A stretch of DNA of 64,000 nucleotides from Clostridium sp. CMCC3677 (lineage in GTDB: Bacteria; Bacillota; Clostridia; Clostridiales; Clostridiaceae), in contig NZ_JAMQHS010000005.1 in assembly GCF_023845585.1 (NCBI RefSeq), forward strand, positions 1 to 64,000. Reading direction: 5' to 3'. Each line of letters begins with the position of its first letter. Position 1 is the first letter of the stretch. Below are positions 35,744 to 45,288 of this stretch, piece after piece. The notes under the pieces were generated by a model. The model did no database searches. It saw nothing but the letters and a program-made list of their open reading frames with translations, and was not told where the DNA came from. The position numbers and the translations under genes are program-made.

Positions 35744-36757
35744 ATGAATATTGAAAATGTTATTATTCCAGAAGGATATAAAAGCAAAAATTCATTGATA
35801 GAAACAGAAGTTCATATTAAAAAGATTAAAGACTTTTTTGAAAGAGCCCTTGCAGAAAGCTTAAATTTAACTAGAGTTTCAGCGCCTTTATTTGTTGAAC
35901 CTCAAACAGGAATGAACGATAATTTAAATGGTTCTGAAAGACCTGTAAGTTTTGACGTTTTAGCAACAGGAAAAGATGTGCAAATAGTACATTCATTAGC
36001 TAAATGGAAAAGATATAGTTTATATAGATATGGCTTTAATGTAGGTGAAGGCTTATATACAGATATGAATGCTATAAGAAGAGATGAGGACTTAGATAAT
36101 CTTCACTCTATATATGTAGATCAATGGGATTGGGAAAAAATAATAAACAAAGAAGATAGAAATCTAAATACTTTAAAAGATGTAGTAAAGAAAATCTATA
36201 CTGTATTTAAAAAAGCTGAAGACTATGCTTGCAAAGAATCAATGGATGAAGAAAAATTTTTACCAGAAGAGATATTTTTTATAACTACTCAAGAGTTAGA
36301 AGATATGTATCCTGGAAAAACTGCGAAAGAAAGAGAAGATCTTATAGCTAAAGAAAAAGGCGCAGTATTTATAATGCAAATTGGGGATATATTAAAATCA
36401 GGAGAAAAGCATGATGGGAGATCTCCAGACTATGATGATTGGACTATGAATGGAGATATAATCTTCTACTATCCAATTTTAGATAGGGCATTTGAAGTAT
36501 CATCAATGGGAATTAGAGTTGATGAAAAAGCTTTATTAAGACAACTTAAAGAAGCTAATTGTGAAGATAGAAAAAATCTTGAATTCCACAAGATGTTATT
36601 AGAAGGTAAATTACCATATACAATTGGCGGAGGTATAGGACAATCAAGAATATGTATGTTTTTCTTGAAAAAAGCTCATATAGGTGAAGTGCAAGCTTCA
36701 ATCTGGGATGAAAAAAATCTAGTAGCATGTGAAAATCATGGTATAAGATTATTATAA
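35744..36757 (+). CDS. asnA: Aspartate-ammonia ligase (AsnA)
   Basis: Makes asparagine from aspartate, ammonia and ATP. The 337 residues match the AsnA family (class II aaRS-like fold): QTGMNDNLNGSERPVSF (about 52-68), SLYRYGFNVGEGLYTDMNAIRRDE (about 92-115) and the C-terminal GGGIGQSRICMFFL (about 293-306). It is unrelated to the glutamine-dependent AsnB. GGGGGA precedes the start. Confidence 0.96.
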   Translation: MNIENVIIPEGYKSKNSLIETEVHIKKIKDFFERALAESLNLTRVSAPLFVEPQTGMNDNLNGSERPVSFDVLATGKDVQIVHSLAKWKRYSLYRYGFNVGEGLYTDMNAIRRDEDLDNLHSIYVDQWDWEKIINKEDRNLNTLKDVVKKIYTVFKKAEDYACKESMDEEKFLPEEIFFITTQELEDMYPGKTAKEREDLIAKEKGAVFIMQIGDILKSGEKHDGRSPDYDDWTMNGDIIFYYPILDRAFEVSSMGIRVDEKALLRQLKEANCEDRKNLEFHKMLLEGKLPYTIGGGIGQSRICMFFLKKAHIGEVQASIWDEKNLVACENHGIRLL

Positions 36758-36760
36758 AAG

Positions 36761-36806
36761 TACATATTTCAAGGCTCTGTTTTAATACAGAGCCTTAAAA
36801 TATGTA
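36761..36806. terminator. Bidirectional terminator between asnA and birA
   Basis: Stem TACATATTTcAAGGCTCTGT pairing with ACAGAGCCTTaAAATATGTA, between convergent genes. Confidence 0.85.
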
Positions 36807-36820
36807 TAGGAAATTATATC

Positions 36821-37789
36821 TTATATCCTAAAACTAATTTCTCCACTTGTTACAGCTTTCTCATTTCCAGCTGTATCTTTTACAATAAGTTCACCATTAT
36901 CATTTATACCAATGCAGGTGACTATTTCTTCATTATGATAAGTTATAAGTTTTGCTTTTTTATTTAAAAGATTAGAATTTTTTCTACATATATTTAATAC
37001 TTCAGAAATATCATTTTTAAAAATAAATTTTTCATAAAGTGGTTCGAAATTGTTAAGAATTTCTGAAAGTATTAAGCTTTTGCTAAAGGTTTTATTGAAT
37101 TCTAATTTTAATGACGTAGCTATGTCTTTAAGTTCATCTGGAATTTCTTGACTTTCTAAATTTACATTTAATCCTATTCCTAAAACCAAATAATGTATTC
37201 TATCTATATCACATTTCATTTCTGTTAAGATACCACATAATTTTTTACCATTAACAAAAATATCATTAGGCCATTTTATATGTACATTAATGTCTAAGTT
37301 TAAAAGTGCTTTATAGACTGAAGCAGCTGCAATTTGAGTTATTTTCGAAGCTTCTGAAGGTGGAATATTTGGCTTTAATATTAAACTCATCCAAATGCCA
37401 TTGGTTGGTGAAATCCATTTTCTATCAAAACGTCCTTTACCTAAAGTTTGTTTTTCAGCAAGTATTAATGTTCCATCACTTATAGTATCATTATCAGCTA
37501 GTTGTTTTGCAGTTTTATTAGTTGATGGGAGTTCAGAAAAATATTTTATATCTTTAGCTATTTTTTTTGTTTTTAATAATGGATTTATTTCATTTGGAAA
37601 TAATGTATTAGGTGAGGATATTAATTTATATCCTTTGTTTGAAATTCCATCTATAACATAGCCTTTATTTTTTAATGTCCTAATATGTTTCCAAATAGCA
37701 CTTCTTGAAATCTTTAATTCTAAACTTAAGGTTTCTCCAGAAATATATTTAGAAGAATTTTTTAATTTATTTAAAATTTTATTTTCCAT
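36821..37789 (-). CDS. birA: Bifunctional biotin ligase / biotin operon repressor
   Basis: This 322-residue protein has an N-terminal winged helix (about 1-60, LSLELKISRSAIWKHIRTLKNKGY), a central biotin-ligase domain with GKGRFDRKWISPTNGIWMSLIL (about 115-137) and KWPNDIFVNGKKLCGILTE (about 170-188), and a C-terminal SH3-like domain. It attaches biotin to carboxylases and, because the HTH is intact, should also repress biotin genes. No bio genes or BirA operator were seen in this window. AAAAGGAGA precedes the start. Confidence 0.95.
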   Translation of the reverse strand: MENKILNKLKNSSKYISGETLSLELKISRSAIWKHIRTLKNKGYVIDGISNKGYKLISSPNTLFPNEINPLLKTKKIAKDIKYFSELPSTNKTAKQLADNDTISDGTLILAEKQTLGKGRFDRKWISPTNGIWMSLILKPNIPPSEASKITQIAAASVYKALLNLDINVHIKWPNDIFVNGKKLCGILTEMKCDIDRIHYLVLGIGLNVNLESQEIPDELKDIATSLKLEFNKTFSKSLILSEILNNFEPLYEKFIFKNDISEVLNICRKNSNLLNKKAKLITYHNEEIVTCIGINDNGELIVKDTAGNEKAVTSGEISFRI

Positions 37790-38054
37790 AATTAAATATC
37801 TCCTTTTAATTCTTTAAGATTATTTTTGTAAGAATAATTATTAACTTGTAAAAACATATAATTATTGAATAAATTATATCATAATAAGAAAAAAAAATTA
37901 AAATTATATATAATAAAGATGAATATTGAAAATAATTACTAACATAATTATTGAATTTTAAATTTTCGTATTATATAATTATAAAGATAGTCTGATTTTA
38001 ATTTACATATGGTTATAAGTACTTTTAGAAATGAAAAAAGAAAGGAAAAATTTC

Positions 38055-39098
38055 ATGGATAAAAACATAAAAAAGCAGAAAAAAGCTGTAAAGGCTAGAC
38101 CAAACGGTTCTAAAAAAAGGAAAAAAAGAAAGAAGGTTTCTTTTAAAGGGGTTTTAGGATTTTTAATATTTATGGTTATTTTCACAGCTTGTACAGGCCC
38201 TTTTGTACTTTTATATGGCCCTTTTGAAAATGCAAAAAGAACATTTGTTGGAGCTGCAATGACATCTATGAATCATCAATTTTTAGCAACATGGTTTTTA
38301 TCAGATGAAAAAATAGCTGAGATTTTAGGTACTTCATCAGTTGATGAAACTTCTGAAAATACAAATGTTAATGAAGTAGAAATACCTAAAGTAAAAGATT
38401 CTAATATTGAATTGCATACAATAGAAAATCCTAAATATAATGGATATCTTTTAACAATAAAAGATCCAACTAGAATAAAAGTAGGATATACTTCTAAATT
38501 AAATGTAGAAGGAGAAACTACCTCTCAAATTGCAAAGAATAATAATGCAATAGCAGCAATAAATGGAGGTGGATTTACAGATAGTTCTTCAACAGCTCAA
38601 TGGACTGGGAATGGAGGACTTCCAACAGGAGTTATAATGAATCAAGGAAAGGTAATTTTTAATGATAAAAATGAGAATGAAAAGACTGATTTATTAGGAA
38701 TTACAAAAGAAGGTAAATTAATAGTAGGAAATTATTCTGTAAATGAACTTAAGAAGTTAAATATAGAAGAAGCTTTAAGCTTTACTCCAACTTTAGTTGT
38801 AAATGGTAAAATGACTCCAATGGCAGGAGATGGCGGTTGGGGAGTAGCTCCAAGAACTGTAATAGGTCAAAGAGCAGATGGCGCAATCCTCCTTTTGGTT
38901 ATAGACGGTAGAAGTGCAACAAGTTTAGGTGCTACATTAAAGGAAGCTCAAGAAGTAATCTATAAATGTGGAGCTGTAAATGCTATAAACTTAGATGGTG
39001 GAAAATCAACAACAATGTATTACAATGATAAGATAATAAATAATCCATCAGATAGCTTAGGAGAAAGAGCGATACCAACAGCAATTATTGTTGAGTAA
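38055..39098 (+). CDS. Membrane-anchored NAGPA-domain (phosphodiester glycosidase) protein
   Basis: About 347 residues from ATG 38055, chosen because AAAGGA lies eight bases ahead; the ATG at 38031 lies upstream of that site. A strongly basic cytoplasmic tail (KKQKKAVKARP...KKRKKRKK) precedes one membrane segment (about 42-66), then an external NAGPA domain: AAINGGGFTD near 175, RTVIGQRADGAILLLVIDGR near 270-290 and NLDGGKSTTMYY near 315. Related proteins cleave N-acetylglucosamine-1-phosphodiester bonds or act on exopolysaccharide. It forms an operon with the next gene, 18 bases on. Confidence 0.88.
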   Translation: MDKNIKKQKKAVKARPNGSKKRKKRKKVSFKGVLGFLIFMVIFTACTGPFVLLYGPFENAKRTFVGAAMTSMNHQFLATWFLSDEKIAEILGTSSVDETSENTNVNEVEIPKVKDSNIELHTIENPKYNGYLLTIKDPTRIKVGYTSKLNVEGETTSQIAKNNNAIAAINGGGFTDSSSTAQWTGNGGLPTGVIMNQGKVIFNDKNENEKTDLLGITKEGKLIVGNYSVNELKKLNIEEALSFTPTLVVNGKMTPMAGDGGWGVAPRTVIGQRADGAILLLVIDGRSATSLGATLKEAQEVIYKCGAVNAINLDGGKSTTMYYNDKIINNPSDSLGERAIPTAIIVE

Positions 39099-39116
39099 AA
39101 AGGAGAGACAAAGATA

Positions 39117-40148
39117 ATGAAAGTTATTAAAAGAATAATTTCTTGGGCAATACTATCTCTAATATTACAATTTGCTGGTTTGTTCATTTTAGATAGTTTT
39201 GTTTTTAAACATTCTTCAGATTTTAAAATAAAGAAAGTAGAAACTGATGTAGCAGATACTAAGAATGTAAATGCAACTATTCCAGATGGATCAGAAGATG
39301 TAAAAATATCTTATGATGGAAGATATTTAACTTATAATTATAATAATAAAGTATACATAGAAGATACATCAACAAATGAAAAAAATGAAATTAAGACTCA
39401 AGATGGTGGAGATATAATGTATTATAAGTGGCTATCTGATAGAGATAGAATAGTTATAGCAGAAAAGACTAATATAGATGATGAAGAGAAGATAAAGCTT
39501 GTAACATATGATCCAACTAATAAAGTTCAAAGTGATGTAAGTGAAGTATGTAGCTATAAAAGTAATATGGAAGTAAAAAAGATAAGTGTTTCAGTTCTTA
39601 CAGGAGTGTATTATGTTGATGTAGACAGAGGTGGAATGAAGAATACTGTTTATAGAATAGACATAAACCATGATTTAACAAGAGTATCTCTTAAATCTGA
39701 TGTATTAGGTAATATGGATGTTATTCCACGTTACGATAGATTGATTTATGAAGATGAGGTTAACAACACTTTTTATGCAACAAGTCCTAGTAAGAGACTA
39801 GTAATCAAATCAGATAAAGAATTGGCATTACTTGGAATTGATGCCGAAGGTGTTATATATATTGGCGAAATAACAGCGGATAAAGTTTCGAAAATAATAT
39901 ATGGTACAGTAGATGAGGATACATCATCATGGAAAAATTTAGACTTAACTGAAGTGGTAAATCCAAAAGATATGTATTTTAATAGTAAAAGTGAAATACT
40001 AATTAATGATAATCTTCAAGGAATAGTAAAAAATCTTACTACAGGAAAAGAAATGTCATATGACGGAAAACTAGTTGAAATAGAAGAAAAGTTTGTAGCA
40101 ACAGTTGTAGATGGAAAATTATCATATACTAGTTTAGTAGAGGAATAA
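39117..40148 (+). CDS. Membrane-anchored protein of unknown function, beta-propeller-like
   Basis: The 343 residues include one N-terminal membrane segment (about 8-30) and an external region with repeated strand patterns (ISYDGRYLTYNYNNKVYIED, MYYKWLSDRDRIVIAEK, VIPRYDRLIYEDEVNNTFY), reminiscent of TolB/WD-type propellers. No catalytic motif was seen. The operon with the NAGPA-domain gene (18-base gap, AAAGGAGAG) suggests that the two work on the same surface substrate. Confidence 0.6.
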   Translation: MKVIKRIISWAILSLILQFAGLFILDSFVFKHSSDFKIKKVETDVADTKNVNATIPDGSEDVKISYDGRYLTYNYNNKVYIEDTSTNEKNEIKTQDGGDIMYYKWLSDRDRIVIAEKTNIDDEEKIKLVTYDPTNKVQSDVSEVCSYKSNMEVKKISVSVLTGVYYVDVDRGGMKNTVYRIDINHDLTRVSLKSDVLGNMDVIPRYDRLIYEDEVNNTFYATSPSKRLVIKSDKELALLGIDAEGVIYIGEITADKVSKIIYGTVDEDTSSWKNLDLTEVVNPKDMYFNSKSEILINDNLQGIVKNLTTGKEMSYDGKLVEIEEKFVATVVDGKLSYTSLVEE

Positions 40149-40159
40149 GAAGTTTTATA

Positions 40160-40238
40160 AATGAAATTATCTCTAAGACATTGATTTTATGCTTTATTAG
40201 TCAGAAATTCAATTTAGAGATAGTTTCATTATTTTTTA
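40160..40238 (+). terminator. Intrinsic terminator after the NAGPA-protein operon
   Basis: Near-perfect 17-bp arms (40160-40176 and 40214-40230, AATGAAATTATCTCTAA and partner) followed by TATTTTTT. Confidence 0.75.
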
Positions 40239-40302
40239 TAAAAAAAATTGTTTATGACAATAATGTCAAATATAAATAAAATTTAAAATAAGGAGAAAAC
40301 GT

Positions 40303-40968
40303 ATGTATAGTATTGAGTTTAAAATGCTTTTGGATAAATTGTTTGATTTAATGGTATTAATACCAGCAATTTTAATTGCATTTACATTTCATGAATATGC
40401 TCATGGAAAGGTAGCAGATGTATTGGGGGACAAGACTCCTAGATATGAAGGTAGATTAACATTGAATCCTGTTGCGCATATTGATCCCATGGGATTTCTG
40501 ATGATATTATTATTTGGATTTGGATGGGCAAAACCAATTAGAACTAATCCATCTGCATATAAAAATTATTATAAAGATGATTTAAGAGTTAGTGCTGCTG
40601 GAGTATGTGCAAATTTATTAGTAGTATTAGTAACATCAATATTATTTGGAATCTATGCTAGATTTGCAATTAATGTGTTACCTGAATCTTATTATAGTGT
40701 CATTTATCTTATGATTAATAAGATTATTCTTATTAATATTAGTGTTGCAGTATTTAATTTATTACCTATACCGGGATTAGATGGATTTAAAATATTAGAA
40801 GATCTGATGCCAAAGAAATTTTCTATTATAGGAGAGAAATTATATAAATATCAGATGTTAATATTACTAGGCATAATATTTTTTGGAGGCTTTATAATTA
40901 ATATTCCAGTTAAATTTTTATATATGAAAGCTCTTAATTTAGCAGTAATTATAATGTCGTTATTTTAA
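40303..40968 (+). CDS. Site-2 protease family (M50) membrane metalloprotease
   Basis: The 221-residue integral membrane protein has the zinc motif H-E-x-x-H in FTFHEYAHGKVAD (about 28-40) and the third ligand Asp in NLLPIPGLDGFKIL (about 147-160). It is the short, PDZ-less M50 group (YwhC/FtsH-like name variants). Such proteases cut membrane proteins within the bilayer; the substrate is unknown. AAGGAG precedes the start. Confidence 0.9.
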   Translation: MYSIEFKMLLDKLFDLMVLIPAILIAFTFHEYAHGKVADVLGDKTPRYEGRLTLNPVAHIDPMGFLMILLFGFGWAKPIRTNPSAYKNYYKDDLRVSAAGVCANLLVVLVTSILFGIYARFAINVLPESYYSVIYLMINKIILINISVAVFNLLPIPGLDGFKILEDLMPKKFSIIGEKLYKYQMLILLGIIFFGGFIINIPVKFLYMKALNLAVIIMSLF

Positions 40969-41000
40969 TTTAATGTAATGGGTATTATGAAATATTAAGT

Positions 41001-41045
41001 TATTCCGCCCACTTTTCTTATGCATATATCAACACTCTACCAAAA
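41001..41045 (-). repeat. Family M terminal fragment
   Basis: CCACTTTTCTTATGCATATA followed by TCAACACTCTACCAAAA matches one terminal repeat of family M; the other half is absent. It adjoins a hairpin of the convergent pair (TGAGTTCGAAAATTTCATTA and partner, about 41049-41090) that serves as terminator. Confidence 0.6.
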
Positions 41046-41048
41046 TAA

Positions 41049-41090
41049 AAATGAGTTCGAAAATTTCATTACATTTTCGAACTCATTTTT
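41049..41090. terminator. Terminator of the Ppx/GppA-HD gene
   Basis: AAAATGAGTTCGAAAATTTC...ATTTTCGAACTCATTTTT forms a stem of about 16 bp directly beyond the minus-strand stop codon. Confidence 0.8.
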
Positions 41091-41091
41091 A

Positions 41092-42597
41092 TTATATTTG
41101 TTTTACTTCTAAATTTTTTCCATAAATATCTTTAAATCTATCTTTAAATTTAAGTACTTGTTTTATTTCTAAATCGATATTTAAATGAGAGGATAAATTA
41201 ATTAAAACGCTATCTTCTTTTATATCAATGCTTAAATAGTCTACAGCTCTTTCAAGACTTAGATCCAAATGTTCAGCAATCATAAGAAGTATATTAATAG
41301 AATTAATAGCTTTTATATCTAATTTATTTATTATTGAAAAGAAAGGTGGCAGTGCTACTTTATCTCTTTCATTATGAGTAGCAGCAATAGCAGCACTCAT
41401 GAATAGTTCTCTATGACTAAGTCCATTAATGTTGGAATTTAGTATTACATAAAAAGAATGTTTATGATGATGATAATAATCTATACTAACTCCAGAATCA
41501 TGCAATAATGTAGCAGTTTTTAATACATTATTATATTTATCTCCTAATTTATGAATAGGCTTTAATTCATTAAATAGAGTTGATGTTATGTTAAATACAT
41601 GTTCAGCGTGTGCTCTATTTATATTTAAATATTCAATTATACCATTCAAATTATAATCTAATATATAATCAATAGGCTCATAATGATTATTTATATATTC
41701 AAACATTATACCTTCTCTTAATCCACGACCAGATATTATAATATCATCACATCTTACTTTTTCAATTATAGTATTTAGTATACTTAATCCCCCAACTATT
41801 AAATCAGATTTTTCTACTGATAAACCATCTATTTTAGTTCTCTGCTTAAAGTCTTTACATTTTATTAAGTTATATATTTTATAAACATCATTTTCATTTA
41901 ACTTGTAGTTGTGTAAAATATCAAAAGGATATCTTTTTTTAGCTTTATCAATTTTACAAAGAGTTCTAGCTGTACTACCAACAACTATTATAGATTCGAA
42001 ATTTTCTTTTTTTAACCACTCAATGTCATCTAATATACTTGTTAAAGACAATATGGCTTTTTCTAGATTTTCATAACACACTCTATCTTGTAAATTGTAT
42101 TTGAAAGTATAAGTTAAGGCCCCTAATGGAATTGTAGTATTTTTCTCTATTTTTCCATCTTTAACCCAAGTTAAATGAGTACAAGATCCACAAATATCTA
42201 CAATAAGAGAATTATTTACATACATACTTCTTGTTACCCCTAAGTAACTATAATATATTTCCTGCTCATCTGATAATAAGTTAACAGTTATGTTAAACTG
42301 ATTTTTTATTTTTTCAAGAAATTCATTACAATTAGATGCTTTTTTTAAGGTATAAGTAGCAACTGCTATGATTTCTTTTACTTCTGAAAAAGTACATAAT
42401 GATTTAAATGAACGAACATTTGCTAGTGTTTCGTTTATTTTACTATCAGATATTTTATTATCATCTAATAAATCTAAAGCAAGTTTAATATCATTACTAG
42501 ATTCTCCGATAACCTTATAATATCCATTTTTCATTACATTCATTAATGTAAATTTAACTGAATTAGAACCAATGTAAATAACACCTATTTTTTTCAT
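41092..42597 (-). CDS. Ppx/GppA-like protein with C-terminal HD domain, degenerate phosphate motifs
   Basis: About 501 residues from ATG 42597, which follows AAGGAG by seven bases. The N-terminal 300 residues have the acetate-kinase/Hsp70-like fold of exopolyphosphatase/pppGpp phosphohydrolase and the remainder an HD domain (LLHDSGVSIDYYHHHKHS, AATHNERDK). Two catalytic phosphate loops are altered: the first reads Y-I-G-S-N-S where D-x-G-S-N-S is normal, the second D-I-C-G-S-C-T-H where D-I-G-G-G-S-T-E is normal. It may bind polyphosphate or (p)ppGpp without the usual hydrolysis. It is monocistronic. Confidence 0.82.
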   Translation of the reverse strand: MKKIGVIYIGSNSVKFTLMNVMKNGYYKVIGESSNDIKLALDLLDDNKISDSKINETLANVRSFKSLCTFSEVKEIIAVATYTLKKASNCNEFLEKIKNQFNITVNLLSDEQEIYYSYLGVTRSMYVNNSLIVDICGSCTHLTWVKDGKIEKNTTIPLGALTYTFKYNLQDRVCYENLEKAILSLTSILDDIEWLKKENFESIIVVGSTARTLCKIDKAKKRYPFDILHNYKLNENDVYKIYNLIKCKDFKQRTKIDGLSVEKSDLIVGGLSILNTIIEKVRCDDIIISGRGLREGIMFEYINNHYEPIDYILDYNLNGIIEYLNINRAHAEHVFNITSTLFNELKPIHKLGDKYNNVLKTATLLHDSGVSIDYYHHHKHSFYVILNSNINGLSHRELFMSAAIAATHNERDKVALPPFFSIINKLDIKAINSINILLMIAEHLDLSLERAVDYLSIDIKEDSVLINLSSHLNIDLEIKQVLKFKDRFKDIYGKNLEVKQI

Positions 42598-42710
42598 TTT
42601 ATAACTCCTTAAAGTACTAATATTCATTTTAATTCTTAAGATTAATATTATCATTATACATCATTTGAAAAGTAATTCATATGATGAGTTATTTATTTTC
42701 TATTTTTAAG

Positions 42711-42739
42711 ATTGACAAATTTAAAGCTGATTTGTATAA
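42711..42739 (+). promoter_or_regulatory. Promoter of the T-box-argS unit
   Basis: Consensus -35 TTGACA (42711-42716), 17-bp spacer, consensus -10 TATAAT (42734-42739). Confidence 0.88.
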
Positions 42740-42745
42740 TAAATG

Positions 42746-43010
42746 AAGATTAATATGGAAAAGTTCTGTGAAAAGAAGAGTACTATAATTGATTCTTAAA
42801 GCGAGTAAGGGATAGTGTAAGCCTTACAAGATAGATTAATAGGAAGAGAGTCTTGGAGAAATCACCTGAAAAGTTTTAAGTAGGGATGATCGTAATAACT
42901 TGCGTTAAAAGTTAAGTGGTATCTTTATGATTTAAGTTAAACTATAAAGATGCAATTAGAGTGGTACCGCGGATAATTCGTCTCTTATTTTTTAGAGAGG
43001 AATTTTTTTT
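42746..43010 (+). promoter_or_regulatory. T-box riboswitch of argS
   Basis: The T-box core AGAGTGGTACCGCGG is at 42958-42972, followed by a terminator AATTCGTCTCT.../...AGAGAGGAATT (42975-43004) and a T-run. An AGAGAGTCTTGGAGAAATCACC segment (about 42856) is the distal stem I region. The UGGU bulge predicts a tRNA discriminator A. A CGU triplet in GATGATCGTAATAAC (about 42885) is a candidate Arg specifier but I have not folded it. It should raise argS when tRNA-Arg is uncharged. Confidence 0.92.
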
Positions 43011-43201
43011 ATTCTTTAGGAATTTATATTATTAAAAAATTTGTGGATAACTTTTAAAATAATGTGTTTTAAAGGTATTATGAGTACCCCTAAAGAATAA
43101 AAAATAATCATATGCCGCACCATTATTCCTGCACTGCGTTTGGAAAGGGCGCATGGCTAAAAAAATCGACAGCTCCAAAGTCGCCTTAGCGATTTTGTTC
43201 T
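43011..43201 (+). repeat. Family R dispersed repeat, copy R2
   Basis: 191 bp starting ATTCTTTAGGAATTTATATT right at the poly-T of the argS T-box terminator. A first half is bounded by TTCTTTAGG and CCTAAAGAA and holds TGTGGATAAC, containing the consensus DnaA box. A second half has CCGCACCATTATTCCTGC, GGCTAAAA and a hairpin TCGACAG...GCGATTTTG. It is identical to R3 except for two bases by eye. It lies in the argS leader between riboswitch and gene. Confidence 0.88.
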
Positions 43202-43296
43202 TTATAAAAATATAAAATAAAAGTACATAGTTATAAACTTGGCTCTGTTTTAAAAAAGAGCGAAAGATTAAATAATAAACTTCTAGGAGGATACTT

Positions 43297-44988
43297 ATGG
43301 ATTACAAAAATAAAATTGCACAGCTAATTAAAGAACATGTAGATTTGGATGTTAATGCTATAGAAAAACTTATTGAAATACCACCTAAGTCTGAAATGGG
43401 GGATTATGCTTTTCCATGTTTTCAACTTTCTAAAGTAATGAGAAAAGCACCTAATATGATAGCTGAAACTTTAAAAGATGCTATTAACAAAGAAGGATTT
43501 GAAAGAATTGAAAATCTTGGACCATATTTAAATTTCTTTGTTGATAAAGGAGTATTTGCTGAAAATACAATCAATAAGATATTAAAAGATGGAGATAACT
43601 ATGGTGAATCTAACATAGGAGACGGTAAAACAGTTTGTGTTGAATATTCTTCACCTAATATTGCAAAACCATTCCATGTAGGACATTTATTTACTACAGC
43701 CATTGGTAATTCTTTATACAAAATGTTTAAAAAAGAAGGATATGATGTTGTAGGTTTAAATCATTTAGGAGATTGGGGAACTCAATTTGGTAAGCTTATA
43801 TCAGCTTATAATAGATGGGTTGATGAAGAAGCTTTAGAAAAAGCTCCAATTGATGAACTTCTTAGAATTTATGTTAAATTCCATGAAGAAGCAGAAAAAG
43901 ATCCTAGCTTAGAAGACGAAGGAAGAATGTATTTTAAAAAGCTAGAGACAGGAGATCCAGAAGCACAAGCTTTATGGAAGAGATTTAGAGATTTAAGTTT
44001 AAAGGAATTTGAAAGAGTATATGATATATTAGGAGTTAAATTTGATTCATTAGCAGGAGAAGCATTCTATAATGATAAAATGGATGTAGTAGTTAATGAA
44101 TTAAAGGATAAGGGATTACTTGTAGAAAGTAATGGAGCACAGGTTGTAATGTTAGATGATTATAATATGCCACCTTGTATAGTATTAAAAGGTGATGGAG
44201 CATCTATATATGCAACAAGAGATTTAGCTGCTGCTATGTATAGAAAGAAAACTTATGATTTCTACAAGAGTATCTATGTAGTTGGAAGCCCACAAGCATT
44301 ACATTTTAAACAAGTATTTAAAGTGTTAGAACTTGCAGGACATGAATGGGCAAATGATTGTGTTCATGTTGGATTTGGATTAGTTAAATTTGCAGATAGA
44401 AAGCTTTCTACAAGAAAGGGAGAAGTTGTTTTACTTGATGATTTGATAAGAGAATCAGTTGAAAAAACTTTAGAAGTTATAAATGAAAAGAATCCAAATC
44501 TTGAAAATAAAGAAGAAGTAGCTAAGAAAATAGGTGTTGGAGCTATTATTTTCACTTACTTAAAGAATTCAAGAGAAAAAGATATCGTATTTGATTGGAA
44601 AGAAATCTTATCATTTGAAGGAGAAACAGGTCCTTATGTTCAATATTCTTATGCTAGAGCTAACAGCATATTAAGTAGAGCAGAGAATATTTCTTCAGAG
44701 GTTGATTTTAGTAAATTATCTTCAAAAGAAGAATTTGAATTAGTTAAAGTTTTAGCTAATTTCAATAATCAAATTAAACTTGCTACTGATAAGTTAGAAC
44801 CATCAATTTTAACAAGATATGTTATAGAAGTTGCAAAATCATTTAACAAATTCTATAATGCTCATTCAGTTTTAAATTTAGATGATGAAGTTTTAAAAGC
44901 AACTAGATTAAGCTTAGTAAGAAGTAGTTTACAAGTAATAAAGAATGGATTAGAACTATTAGGAATAGATGTAGTAGAAAAAATGTAA
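43297..44988 (+). CDS. argS: Arginyl-tRNA synthetase
   Basis: The class I synthetase charges tRNA-Arg. It has 563 residues: an N-terminal Add-1 domain, the HIGH motif as H-V-G-H (127-130, in PFHVGHL), a KMSKS-equivalent region KLSTRKGEV (ArgRS often lacks the canonical Lys), and a DALR anticodon-binding domain at the C-terminus (SYARANSIL onward). AGGAGGA precedes the start. It is regulated by the upstream T-box and has its own terminator. Confidence 0.97.
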   Translation: MDYKNKIAQLIKEHVDLDVNAIEKLIEIPPKSEMGDYAFPCFQLSKVMRKAPNMIAETLKDAINKEGFERIENLGPYLNFFVDKGVFAENTINKILKDGDNYGESNIGDGKTVCVEYSSPNIAKPFHVGHLFTTAIGNSLYKMFKKEGYDVVGLNHLGDWGTQFGKLISAYNRWVDEEALEKAPIDELLRIYVKFHEEAEKDPSLEDEGRMYFKKLETGDPEAQALWKRFRDLSLKEFERVYDILGVKFDSLAGEAFYNDKMDVVVNELKDKGLLVESNGAQVVMLDDYNMPPCIVLKGDGASIYATRDLAAAMYRKKTYDFYKSIYVVGSPQALHFKQVFKVLELAGHEWANDCVHVGFGLVKFADRKLSTRKGEVVLLDDLIRESVEKTLEVINEKNPNLENKEEVAKKIGVGAIIFTYLKNSREKDIVFDWKEILSFEGETGPYVQYSYARANSILSRAENISSEVDFSKLSSKEEFELVKVLANFNNQIKLATDKLEPSILTRYVIEVAKSFNKFYNAHSVLNLDDEVLKATRLSLVRSSLQVIKNGLELLGIDVVEKM

Positions 44989-44992
44989 TTAA

Positions 44993-45035
44993 AAAAATAG
45001 CTAGAAACTTTAATTTTAAGTTTCTAGCTATTTTT
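44993..45035 (+). terminator. Terminator of argS
   Basis: Perfect 18-bp stem (44993-45010 and 45018-45035, AAAAATAGCTAGAAACTT and complement). Confidence 0.9.
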
Positions 45036-45053
45036 ATTTAATGCTATGGCTAT

Positions 45054-45136
45054 GTTTTAGTAGAGTGTTGATATATACATAAGTTCAATTACAATGCCAC
45101 TTTACCCATTGTATATATTAACACATATTTAAAACA
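45054..45136. repeat. Family M element, internally deleted copy
   Basis: 83 bp retaining both ends of family M (GTTTTAGTAGAGTGTTGATA and GTATATATTAACACATATTT plus AAAACA) around a remnant interior GTTCAATTACAATGCCACTT. The interior of about 120 bp seen in full copies is missing. The rest of the 300-bp spacer to 45288 is featureless apart from the ribosome site GAGGAG. Confidence 0.75.
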
Positions 45137-45288
45137 GAGCCTGAGAATATTAAAAACAAGGATTAAGTCACTGTTAAATTAAATATGGTAATACATAATT
45201 AATTTAACAAAGAATTAATCTTTATTAAATTAATATATGATATAATATTTGGTAATACGTAAGAATATTTTAAGAGAGGAGAAAGGGA

